Position numbers and translations under genes: made by a program
In this document: positions 7,039-13,914 of the stretch, in pieces
How positions within the stretch are numbered: position 1 is the stretch's first letter
Layout of the letters: each line of letters begins with the position of its first letter
Notes under the pieces: model-generated
The model's database searches: none
Seen by the model: only the letters and a program-made list of their open reading frames with translations
Told to the model about the DNA's origin: nothing
Assembly (NCBI GenBank): GCA_039026555.1
Contig: JBCCMB010000063.1
Location: 1-14,775, forward strand
Direction: 5' to 3'
Origin: JBCCMB01 sp039026555
Lineage (GTDB): Bacteria > Pseudomonadota > Alphaproteobacteria > Caulobacterales > Hyphomonadaceae
DNA length: 14,775 nucleotides

Positions 7039-7515
7039 ATGTTCACGCGGCTTGTCAGTTTGGCGCTCCTAACCGCTTCGCCGGCGGCGTTTGCGCAATC
7101 TGAGCTTGATATCAGAGACTATGAAGCGCCAGCGATTTGCGTCCCTGGTTCAGGACAAGTGCAGGTGACGGTCGAAGGCGTCTCGGCGGGCGGCATTCTG
7201 GCCGTCGAGCTATATCGTCCGAGTGAGCGCGACTTCTTGAAGAAAAAATCGCGAATCCATCGTATCCGGGTGGCCGCGGAAGATGGCCCGCAAATCGTTT
7301 GTTTCGAGGCGCAGCCCCCAGGGCGCTACGCCGTGGCGACCTATCATGACAAGAACGGCAATCGCGATCTTGATCAGAAGTTCAACCTTAGCCCCAAAGA
7401 GCCGTTCGGGCTGTCGACGAACCCCAAACTCCGATGGGGGCTCCCAAAATTCGAAGAAGCGGATTTTGAGGTGCCGGAGGAAGGCGCGGCGATAACCATC
7501 CAGCTGGTGAAATAG
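7039..7515 (+). CDS. Exported DUF2141 family protein
   Basis: A 158-residue protein with a clear signal peptide: an Arg at position 4, a hydrophobic run LVSLALLTASPAAFA, and a signal peptidase I site AFA-QS after residue 19. The mature part matches DUF2141: a beta-sandwich-like start (VQVTVEGVSAGGILAVELY), PPGRYAVATYHDKNGNRDLD (94-113) and KEPFGLSTNP. The D.NGN..LD loop looks like a calcium-type acidic turn. The function of DUF2141 is not established, so only a periplasmic or surface location can be stated. An in-frame TGA at 7012-7014 rules out an upstream start, and AGAGGA directly abuts the ATG, an unusually short spacing. It is the first gene of the bCerS operon, 38 bp upstream of bCerS, suggesting a part in lipid handling in the envelope; this is inference. 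Confidence 0.8.
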   Translation: MFTRLVSLALLTASPAAFAQSELDIRDYEAPAICVPGSGQVQVTVEGVSAGGILAVELYRPSERDFLKKKSRIHRIRVAAEDGPQIVCFEAQPPGRYAVATYHDKNGNRDLDQKFNLSPKEPFGLSTNPKLRWGLPKFEEADFEVPEEGAAITIQLVK

Positions 7516-7553
7516 CGCTTGCTCCGCTGGGCGGCGCGATTACTACTGCTGTC

Positions 7554-8699
7554 ATGGCAGTGAGTGTGAACCAGGCGGAAAATCCGAGCGATATCAAAAC
7601 GTTCGTGGAACTTCCTTATCGCGCCTATCGCGGTGAGCCATTTTGGCGAGCCCCTCTTCGGATTGAACGGCGGGAGCATTTTGACCCTCAAAAGAACGGC
7701 GCGCTCAACCAATTGCAGCCGCGTTGCTTTTTGGCGCATCGGGACGGACACGCAGTCGGCAGGATCGCATCATTCGTGAACCCGATACATTTGCAAAACC
7801 ACAATGATAAGACCGGGCATTTCGGGTTTCTCGATGCGTGCGACGTACGTGACGAAGAAACCGTTTTTGCGCTTCTTCAAGCCGCCGAAGACGACCTTCG
7901 GGCGAAAGGCATGTCGCGAATTGGCGGGCCTTATAATTTTTCGGTCAATGATGAGTGCGGACAGCTTGTCGACGGGTTTGATACGCCCCCCAGCGTCATG
8001 ATGCCTTACGGGCGCAGCGATCTACCGAGAATGATGGAGGATGCGGGCTATAGCAAAGTGATGGACATGTACGCGTTTCGCCATCGCATGGGCGAGACAT
8101 TTTCGACGCCTCCCTTTGTGGCGCGGGTCAAAAAGCGGTTCGAAAACGATCCTAGTATCACGGTTCGCCCGCTCAATATGTCTCGGCTCTACGAGGATAT
8201 TGCTTTGATTGTCGGCATTTTTAATGATGCGTGGGCTGACAATTGGGGATTTTTGCCGATCGGCGATGAAGAGGCCAAATTCCTCGCCGACTCGATGAAA
8301 CCCGTCCTCCGGCCGGACTCATTATGGATTGCTTTCATCGACGACGAACCGATGAGCTTCACGCTGATGATTCCGAATCTAAATGAAGCGACATTGGGGC
8401 TGGACGGCCGATTATTGCCGTTCGGTTGGGCGACGCTCCTATATAGGATAAAGGTGGCCGGCGTTAAATCCGCCCGCATTCCGCTCGCCGGCACACTTAA
8501 GAAATTCCACAAAACACGGCGCGGCATGACGGCGACGGTCGGCGCCTGGGAGGCCTGCCTAAGCGCTCAGCACAAACACGGCGTTCGGGAAGTAGAATTT
8601 TCTTGGGTGTTGGAGACGAACAAGGACCTTCTAGGTCTTGCAGATATCTATGATTGCGACCGATACAAAACTTACCGGATCTATGAAAAAGCGCTCTGA
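7554..8699 (+). CDS. bcerS: Bacterial ceramide synthase, GNAT-related acyltransferase
   Basis: A 381-residue protein of the YghO-like group distantly related to GNAT acyltransferases. The group's most conserved block is present at about 123-150: GGPYNFSVNDECG followed by LVDGFDTPPSVMMPYG. In Caulobacter the homologue N-acylates the sphingoid base with an acyl donor and is unrelated to eukaryotic ceramide synthase. The presence of spt, an ACP and cerR in the same window makes this assignment strong. No membrane segment is obvious, so it probably works at the cytosolic face of the inner membrane. The ATG at 7554 lacks a strong ribosome binding site. The gene's 3' end overlaps the following nucleotidyltransferase by 17 bp. 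Within the wider family some members have unknown substrates, so the exact acyl donor and acceptor remain inferred. Confidence 0.88.
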   Translation: MAVSVNQAENPSDIKTFVELPYRAYRGEPFWRAPLRIERREHFDPQKNGALNQLQPRCFLAHRDGHAVGRIASFVNPIHLQNHNDKTGHFGFLDACDVRDEETVFALLQAAEDDLRAKGMSRIGGPYNFSVNDECGQLVDGFDTPPSVMMPYGRSDLPRMMEDAGYSKVMDMYAFRHRMGETFSTPPFVARVKKRFENDPSITVRPLNMSRLYEDIALIVGIFNDAWADNWGFLPIGDEEAKFLADSMKPVLRPDSLWIAFIDDEPMSFTLMIPNLNEATLGLDGRLLPFGWATLLYRIKVAGVKSARIPLAGTLKKFHKTRRGMTATVGAWEACLSAQHKHGVREVEFSWVLETNKDLLGLADIYDCDRYKTYRIYEKAL

Positions 8700-9495
8700 C
8701 CCAAGCGCTCTTGAGCCCCCCCGTTCTGTTGCAGCCTTCGTCCTGGCAGGCGCGCGGGCGACAGGAGATGCGCTGGCTGAGGCGCACAAACTTCCATCGA
8801 AAGCCCATATCAAAATCGCCGGAAAGTCGATGATATACAGGGTTTTAGGTGCGCTTTCTCAAAGCAAGCGCGCCGGCGCCATAACAATTATTGGATTGAG
8901 CGATCATGGCGATCTCCAGACCAAAGAAGCTTGGCCGCCTGCGCATTTTACGGATGGCGACAACGGACCGGCGGCGAGCGTCTACGGCGCGCTCACCGGA
9001 GCGCATTCGTCAGATCCCACGCTGGTGACAACATGCGATCACGCCTTACTAACGCCTGAGATCATCGACACTTTCTTAGATCGTGCGCTCGCCTCGAACG
9101 CGGATGTCGCCGTTGCGCTTGCGCGTCGCGAACACATCGAAGCGCAATATCCCGATACGAAGCGGACGTATTTGAGGTTTGGCGACGGAGAATATTCGAG
9201 CTGTAACTTATTTTGCCTTATCACGCCCGCCGCGCGGCAAGTGGTGAAGTTTTGGCAAGACGCCGAACAAGACCGCAAGCGTCCATGGCGAATCGCCTGG
9301 CGGTTTGGGATGATACCCGCCTTGAGAATCTTGGTTGGTCGCCCAAGCATCGACCACGTGTTTGCAATCGCGTCGGCGCGGCTCGGCGTAGATATTCAAC
9401 CGATCGTGTTGCCGTTCGCCGAGGCGGCGATTGATGTTGATACAGCTGAAGATCTAGCGCTGGTGGAGCGTTTGTTGTCGGGGCGCGCCGCATGA
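8683..9495 (+). CDS. MobA-like NTP transferase (nucleotidyltransferase family)
   Basis: A 270-residue protein with a GT-A/MobA-like fold. It starts SVAAFVLAGAR (15-25), where the usual LAGGxGxRxG loop reads LAGARATGDALAEAHK, then LPSKAHIKIAGKSMIYRVL, the strand-helix that normally carries the 'KPLxxxxGxPxL' motif. TTCDHALLTPEIID (116-129) is the metal-binding (T)xxDxPL-type motif. Such enzymes join an NTP to a small phosphate or sugar phosphate. The frame is open further upstream to TTG 8638; ATG 8683 is preferred because it is preceded by GGAT and gives the shorter overlap with bCerS. A Caulobacter enzyme of head-group synthesis (CpgD) is reported to be a phosphoglycerate cytidylyltransferase; this gene and the one at 13126 are both candidates for such a role. 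The substrate is unknown. Confidence 0.8.
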   Translation: MKKRSDPSALEPPRSVAAFVLAGARATGDALAEAHKLPSKAHIKIAGKSMIYRVLGALSQSKRAGAITIIGLSDHGDLQTKEAWPPAHFTDGDNGPAASVYGALTGAHSSDPTLVTTCDHALLTPEIIDTFLDRALASNADVAVALARREHIEAQYPDTKRTYLRFGDGEYSSCNLFCLITPAARQVVKFWQDAEQDRKRPWRIAWRFGMIPALRILVGRPSIDHVFAIASARLGVDIQPIVLPFAEAAIDVDTAEDLALVERLLSGRAA

Positions 9496-10814
9496 CCCAA
9501 ACAGCGTCGCCTCAATCGGATGGCCTGACCGGCAGGATCATCAAGAATATGGGATTGCTGTTCGGCGGAAAAACATCCGCCGTTTTGATTGGATTGGCCG
9601 TGCTCGCCATCGCGGCGCGCGCGCTGACCATTGAAGAGCTGGGCGTGCTGCTCCTGCTGCACGCTTACATCGCGCTGATCACAGGCGTCGCATCTTTCAA
9701 ATCATGGCAGGCGTTGATCCAATTCGGCGCGCAGCCGGTTGAGGTGGGAGATCTGCCGCGATTTCAGCGTCTATTGCGCTTTTCAATAGGGCTGGACATC
9801 ACGGCGGCGATATTTTCGGCCTTCCTAAGCGTTGCGGTCTTTTTGCTCTTTCACGACCGTCTTGGAGTGTCGGAAGACGTGTTCTGGATCTCCGTGTCCT
9901 ACTGCCTCCTGTCGGCGACCAATCTGCGGTCAAGTCCGCTTGGCGTTTTGCGCCTATATGACCGGTTTGATCTGATCAGCTTGTATGACCAAGCCGTACC
10001 AATTGTTCGACTTATCGGTGCGGCGCTCGGCTTGATTTTGGGCGGCGGCCTGACCTGGTTTATCCTGGTTTGGATGGCGGCGGCGGCGGCCACGAACCTG
10101 CTGATGCCTTTGCTTGCGCTTCGCGAACTTTCGCGGCGCGGCGCGCTAAAAGGGCTATTTTCCAAACGCCCCACGCTAAAAGCTCCAGAGCCGGGCGTTT
10201 GGCGTTATGTCTGGATGTCCAACATCGATGCGACCATCAATTTGGTGGACAAACAGATGCCTACCTTGTTGGCCGGCGCGCTACTTGGGCCCGCATTCGC
10301 CGCTTTGTTTAAAATCGCGAGGGATATCTCAGATGTTTTGGGCAAAGGCGCGCGCCTTTTAAACCAGGTTTTGTACCCGGAGCTCGTGCGATTGATGATG
10401 TCCGGCAAAATCGTGCGCGCGGTTCGCATTATAATCTATTCCAGCGCATTCTTGCTTGGCGCAGGTATCGCATTGGCCGTGCTGATCAGTATGGTTGGCC
10501 CTCCCCTATTCTCCATCGCTCTTGATCGCGACTATGAAGGCGTCGCCCCAATCGCCACGATGTTGGTGGTTTCCGCAGCTTTGATGGGCGCGGCGGCGCC
10601 AATTTACTCGGGTCTCTATGCGCTTGGAAATCCGGGTTGGGCGGCTTTGTCCCGCGCAGTAACCGTCACGATCACAATCATTTTGTTCGTAACGCTGTCT
10701 TTCACGATCAAAGAGGCCGGGCCGGGATGGGCGATGCTTATCGGGTCCGCCACCGGACTGGTGATCACCAGCGCTATCGCACTTCTGCGGGCCCATAGCG
10801 CTAACGCGCGTTAG
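9492..10814 (+). CDS. Oligosaccharide flippase-like MOP superfamily membrane protein
   Basis: A 440-residue, highly hydrophobic protein with about 12 predicted membrane segments and the layout of Wzx-type polysaccharide or lipid flippases (MOP/MATE superfamily). The N-terminal half has paired helices from about 18 to 210. A loop with Arg/Lys at about 215-240 precedes the second half, which carries WMSNIDATINLVDKQMPTLLAG (around 238-259), the segment where Wzx proteins place charged residues inside the channel. ATG 9492 overlaps the preceding stop (ATGA), so it is co-translated with the MobA-like gene and bCerS. In this context it may flip a ceramide-based lipid, or a precursor, from the inner to the outer leaflet. 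Wzx proteins more usually flip polyprenyl-linked sugars, but no glycosyltransferase or polymerase gene is in the window. Confidence 0.82.
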   Translation: MTQTASPQSDGLTGRIIKNMGLLFGGKTSAVLIGLAVLAIAARALTIEELGVLLLLHAYIALITGVASFKSWQALIQFGAQPVEVGDLPRFQRLLRFSIGLDITAAIFSAFLSVAVFLLFHDRLGVSEDVFWISVSYCLLSATNLRSSPLGVLRLYDRFDLISLYDQAVPIVRLIGAALGLILGGGLTWFILVWMAAAAATNLLMPLLALRELSRRGALKGLFSKRPTLKAPEPGVWRYVWMSNIDATINLVDKQMPTLLAGALLGPAFAALFKIARDISDVLGKGARLLNQVLYPELVRLMMSGKIVRAVRIIIYSSAFLLGAGIALAVLISMVGPPLFSIALDRDYEGVAPIATMLVVSAALMGAAAPIYSGLYALGNPGWAALSRAVTVTITIILFVTLSFTIKEAGPGWAMLIGSATGLVITSAIALLRAHSANAR

Positions 10815-11244
10815 GCCAAGCGGCTTTCAGCGATTGGGTCAAAGACGCGACGAGCTCGCCGTCGGCGGAGCCGCCCGCCAAATCTGGCGGACCCGGCCAC
10901 CCGCCATCAGCGATCGTCCATGTCTGAAACGTAGCAGGCGCCGCATAACGCGGCACGACGTGATAGTGCACGTTCGGATCAACCATCATGAGCATGAGGT
11001 AATTGAGTTTGTCATAGCCGAACAAGGACGAAAGAACCTGTTCTATGTCCTTGATAACATGCGCCTGTTCGGTAAAAGCCTCCGACGGCAATTTTGAAAA
11101 TTGTGTCTCCGGCCCATTTGCAACCAAGATCAGCGCACCCATGGTGCATTGTTTCGGGCGCACCAGAACAGACCAATACTCATACGCCGCAATTTGTGTT
11201 TCGGGACCTTTGAATTTCAAAAATGTAGGATTGTAATCCGTCAT
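10801..11244 (-). CDS. HIT family protein with a degenerate first histidine
   Basis: A 147-residue protein with the histidine-triad motif in the form NVHYHVVPRY: relative to HxHxHxx-PR, the first His is replaced by Asn while the second and third (nucleophile) histidines are kept. N-terminal SVLVRPKQCTMGALILVA (25-42) matches the conserved HIT strand in which substrate-base contacts occur. HIT proteins hydrolyse or transfer nucleoside monophosphates (AMP-lysine, Ap3A, GalT-like reactions). Its stop lies inside the end of the flippase gene (14-bp convergent overlap), and it diverges from the CDP-alcohol phosphotransferase gene. A role in the nucleotide-linked head-group chemistry around it is possible but unproven; it could equally be a housekeeping hydrolase. 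Confidence 0.82.
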   Translation of the reverse strand: MTDYNPTFLKFKGPETQIAAYEYWSVLVRPKQCTMGALILVANGPETQFSKLPSEAFTEQAHVIKDIEQVLSSLFGYDKLNYLMLMMVDPNVHYHVVPRYAAPATFQTWTIADGGWPGPPDLAGGSADGELVASLTQSLKAAWPNAR

Positions 11245-11260
11245 GAGTTTTCCTGTTCGC

Positions 11261-11279
11261 GCGCTCTGGTATCGAGCGC
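11261..11279. repeat. Inverted repeat in the 66-bp divergent gap
   Basis: GCGCTC and GAGCGC form a perfect 6-bp inverted repeat with a 7-base spacer (TGGTATC), in the short gap (11245-11310) between the divergent HIT and CDP-alcohol phosphotransferase genes. It could be an operator or a hairpin in a 5' leader. No T-run follows, so it is not a convincing terminator. A repeat this short may be chance. Confidence 0.25.
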
Positions 11280-11310
11280 TTGACCATCATGCGCCTCGGG
11301 ATCGTACATC

Positions 11311-12444
11311 ATGAACGGTCCCGATAATCTGTCGCCGAATATTCGGCTGGTTGGCGAGCTGCCTGTCAAGCTGTGGGGACTCTCGCTCGACCAATGGCAA
11401 AAACGAAGCTGGACGAAACTTGGCGCAAATGACGTAGCACTTGACGGACTTTTCTGCGTAGGGAGCGATTGGATCCTGTCGCCGGCGCTCGCCCGGCGTC
11501 TCCTTGCAACCCCTGGCGCGGCCCTAATCGTGAAAGAGCGCGAGACAGCTCAAGAGCGCATCGCAGCGGTGCACGCAACCAATATGAGCTCGGACGCCGG
11601 CGCAGCCTTGATCAACGCTCGAAATCCGGACTGGGACGCTTTGAAAGAATTGGGACTCACGCCGGGCTATATGAATGATTTTGTTGAGGAATACGACAAA
11701 GCGCTGCGAAAGCGCGAAGCGCCCTATGCGCTTTCCTTGTTCCAAAACACGCCGGCGCAAGTGGAACGTCGTCTGTTCAAAGGATCGTATAAGGGCGTGA
11801 CGGATCTGGTGACCAAATACGCGTGGCCGGAACCGGCGCTGCACGTGACCCGGTTCTGCGCGAACCTGCGTTTAACCCCCAATATGGTGACCACAGCCAG
11901 CCTCGCATTGGTGTGCTTGGCCTTTTATTATTTTTGGACCGGCGCGTGGATTCCAGGCATTCTCGCCGGCTGGGCGATGACCTTTTTGGACACAGTCGAC
12001 GGCAAGCTCGCCCGCACCACCATGACCTATTCCGCATGGGGGAATATATATGATCATGGCATCGACCTTATACATCCGCCCTTCTGGTATTGGGCGATCT
12101 ATGTTGGATTGATCGCCAACGACGTGTCGCATCCATGGCTGGCGCCGTCGCTGGTCATAATTCTGGTTGGATATGTTGTCGGCCGCATCACTGAGGGGAT
12201 TTTCGCGCGGCGATACGGGTTTCACATACATGTCTGGCGTCCCATCGACGCTTTCATGCGCGAGATTACGGCGCGGCGAAATCCCAACCTGCTTCTGTTT
12301 ATGATCTTCACGCTATTCGGCGCGCCGATGTGGGGCTTTATCGCAATCGCTGTCTGGACGGTGATTTGCGTCCCGTTCCATATGGTTCGCCTTGTCCAAG
12401 CCATGATGAGCAAAACGCCCATAGCTTCATTTATGGAGTCATAA
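11311..12444 (+). CDS. CDP-alcohol phosphotransferase with an extra N-terminal domain
   Basis: A 377-residue protein. The complete CDP-alcohol phosphotransferase signature D(x2)DG(x2)AR(x8)G(x3)D(x3)D is present: Asp227, Asp230, Gly231, Ala234, Arg235, Gly244, Asp248, Asp252. Several membrane helices surround it (about 192-226 and 256-375). These enzymes move a phospho-alcohol from CDP-linked form to a lipid or alcohol acceptor. The first ~150 residues are not part of that fold. VKLWGLSLDQWQKRSWTKLG (19-38) and VGSDWILSPALARRLLATPG (50-69) resemble the strand-helix pieces of an NTP transferase domain without its glycine-rich loop, so this is probably a degenerate, non-catalytic relic or a binding domain. 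The linker VERRLFKGSYKGVTDLVTKY (151-170) precedes the first helix. With ceramide kinase and cytidylyltransferase genes nearby, the likely acceptor is ceramide or ceramide phosphate; inferred. Confidence 0.9.
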   Translation: MNGPDNLSPNIRLVGELPVKLWGLSLDQWQKRSWTKLGANDVALDGLFCVGSDWILSPALARRLLATPGAALIVKERETAQERIAAVHATNMSSDAGAALINARNPDWDALKELGLTPGYMNDFVEEYDKALRKREAPYALSLFQNTPAQVERRLFKGSYKGVTDLVTKYAWPEPALHVTRFCANLRLTPNMVTTASLALVCLAFYYFWTGAWIPGILAGWAMTFLDTVDGKLARTTMTYSAWGNIYDHGIDLIHPPFWYWAIYVGLIANDVSHPWLAPSLVIILVGYVVGRITEGIFARRYGFHIHVWRPIDAFMREITARRNPNLLLFMIFTLFGAPMWGFIAIAVWTVICVPFHMVRLVQAMMSKTPIASFMES

Positions 12445-12448
12445 GAGC

Positions 12449-13129
12449 ATGCCTGGGACCGCCATCTTCGATATGGACCGGACCTTGACGCGGTCGGGCA
12501 CATGGTCTCGCTTTATGTTTTCGGTGAACAAAGCGCGGCCGCTATTTTATCTGCGTTTGCCGATCTTGGCGGTTCACGCCGTGGCTTACAAACTAGGCCT
12601 TCGTTCACGCCGATCGGTCAAGGAACACGGGCTCGAGACATTGACATGGGCGACGCGGGACGAGCTGGAGCGCGCGGCGGATCAATTCGCCGATAATGAA
12701 ACGCGCCGCGGGTTGAGACGCCTCACCAACGCGACACTTGAAAAGCACCGAGCGGCGGGCGATACGCTGGTAATGGCGACCGCCGCGGTTGATCTTGTCG
12801 CCCGGCCGATTGCGAAGAAACTTGGGATCGACATCGTCATATGCACCGAATTGGAGTGGTCCGAAAAGGGCCGCCTCACAGGCAAGTTGGCCGGAGCCAA
12901 TTGCTATGGAAGCTCAAAACTGGACAGCCTCCGCACAGCAAACGCAGTTAGTGAGTTTCCAAAGCCGACAACCGGATATAGCGACCACGTCTCGGATCTT
13001 CCGTTTCTAAAATGGGTGGATGCGGGGGTCGCCGTAAATCCGTCTCGCGGACTGGCCCTGATTGCTGATAAAGCCGGTCTTCGTGTCGAAGATTGGGAGA
13101 CGGACAAGATGGATAACGAGACCTTATGA
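12449..13129 (+). CDS. HAD-IB family phosphatase
   Basis: A 226-residue haloacid dehalogenase-superfamily hydrolase of the phosphoserine-phosphatase-like IB group. Motif I is FDMDRTLT with nucleophile Asp8 and acid/base Asp10. Motif II is VMATAA with its Thr, motif III is the Lys in YGSSKLDSL, and motif IV is YSDHVSDLPFL with the metal-binding Asp pair. All four motifs are intact, so it should be catalytic. It follows the CDP-alcohol phosphotransferase gene by 4 bp and overlaps the LicC-like gene by 4 bp (ATGA). In phospholipid synthesis, phosphatases of this kind remove the terminal phosphate left after a CDP-alcohol transfer (as with phosphatidylglycerophosphate). An equivalent step on a ceramide-linked head group is a reasonable inference, but a soluble phosphorylated precursor is also possible. 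Confidence 0.88.
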   Translation: MPGTAIFDMDRTLTRSGTWSRFMFSVNKARPLFYLRLPILAVHAVAYKLGLRSRRSVKEHGLETLTWATRDELERAADQFADNETRRGLRRLTNATLEKHRAAGDTLVMATAAVDLVARPIAKKLGIDIVICTELEWSEKGRLTGKLAGANCYGSSKLDSLRTANAVSEFPKPTTGYSDHVSDLPFLKWVDAGVAVNPSRGLALIADKAGLRVEDWETDKMDNETL

Positions 13130-13851
13130 AAGCGATTATTCTGGCGGCGGGACGAGGTTCAAGGCTCTTGCCTTTGACCGAGAATTTACCGAAATGCCTG
13201 CTGCCGATCGGCGACACGACGGTGTTGAGTCTGCAGCTCGAAACGCTGGAGCGCGCCGGCGTCGATGAGGCGATCGTAATCACCGGATTCATGGCGGCGA
13301 GCGTTGAAGCCGAACTGGCGGGACGGTCGGGGCCGATGCGTGTCCAGACGCTGTTTAATCCCTTCTTTCAAGTCGCCGATAATCTGGCGAGTTGCTGGAT
13401 GGCGCGAGACTTCATGGATGCCGATTTCCTGCTCATCAATGGCGATACGCTCATTGAACCGGCGCTGGCGACGCGTGTTATTCAGAGCCCCGCAAACGAC
13501 ATTCAAGTGACGATCGACAAAAAGCCCGAATACGATTCGGATGATATGAAGGTGTCTATGAGCGGCGCAGCCCTGACGGCTATCGGCAAAACGCTCAGCG
13601 CAGACGAAACGCATGGCGAGTCGATCGGTTTTCTGAGATTTATGCAGAACGGCCCTCGCTTGTTTCGAGAGAAGCTCCAACAGATGATGCGAACCGGCGA
13701 CGGCGTCCAAGCCTGGTTTTTAAGCGCCATTGATGCGTTGGCCAAAACCGACACGCTTATCGCCACATACTCGATAGAGGGTATGACATGGGCGGAACTG
13801 GATACGATGGAAGATTATTCCGCCATCAAAACCATTTTTGGCGATGGCTAA
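13126..13851 (+). CDS. LicC-like NTP transferase, probable CTP-dependent head-group activator
   Basis: A 241-residue nucleotidyltransferase with an intact N-terminal LAAGRGSRL...PKCLLPIG signature (6-29), including the glycine-rich loop and Lys23. LLINGDTLI (102-110) holds the metal-binding Asp107. The later pattern of VTIDKKPEYDSDDMKV (128-143), GESIGF (164-169) and WAELDTMEDY near the end is the one seen in phosphocholine cytidylyltransferases (LicC). The family makes CDP-choline, CDP-ethanolamine or similar from CTP and a phospho-alcohol. Sitting in an operon with a CDP-alcohol phosphotransferase and a HAD phosphatase, it most likely makes the CDP-linked donor. By analogy with CpgD of Caulobacter the substrate may be phosphoglycerate, but this cannot be read from sequence. 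Confidence 0.88.
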   Translation: MKAIILAAGRGSRLLPLTENLPKCLLPIGDTTVLSLQLETLERAGVDEAIVITGFMAASVEAELAGRSGPMRVQTLFNPFFQVADNLASCWMARDFMDADFLLINGDTLIEPALATRVIQSPANDIQVTIDKKPEYDSDDMKVSMSGAALTAIGKTLSADETHGESIGFLRFMQNGPRLFREKLQQMMRTGDGVQAWFLSAIDALAKTDTLIATYSIEGMTWAELDTMEDYSAIKTIFGDG

Positions 13852-13914
13852 CATGGCGGCTAAGCTTAATCCGAGCCTGACCGAAGCATAGGCGAGATCG
13901 CGGAATTCGAGCCC

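Noticed and set aside
6903..7046. 48-codon upstream extension of the LptF-like gene
   Set aside because: The frame is open, but the added residues are polar and unlike any LptF N-terminus, they would overlap the divergent DUF2141 start, and MQRIQRYIFGE at 6902 fits the family.
8638..8682. TTG start at 8638 for the MobA-like gene
   Set aside because: It would enlarge the overlap with bcerS to 62 bp and add residues before the first conserved strand; ATG 8683 with GGAT upstream is more likely.
11280..11309. TTGACC with a possible -10 (GTACAT) before the CDP-alcohol phosphotransferase gene
   Set aside because: The -10 match is poor and would abut the ATG, leaving no room for a leader; not supported.
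13853..13891. 12-codon ORF (MAAKLNPSLTEA) between the LicC-like and GMC genes
   Set aside because: It is too short, has no recognisable feature, and its stop is 23 bp before the GMC start, so unlike the cerR-acp mini-ORF there is no stop/start overlap.
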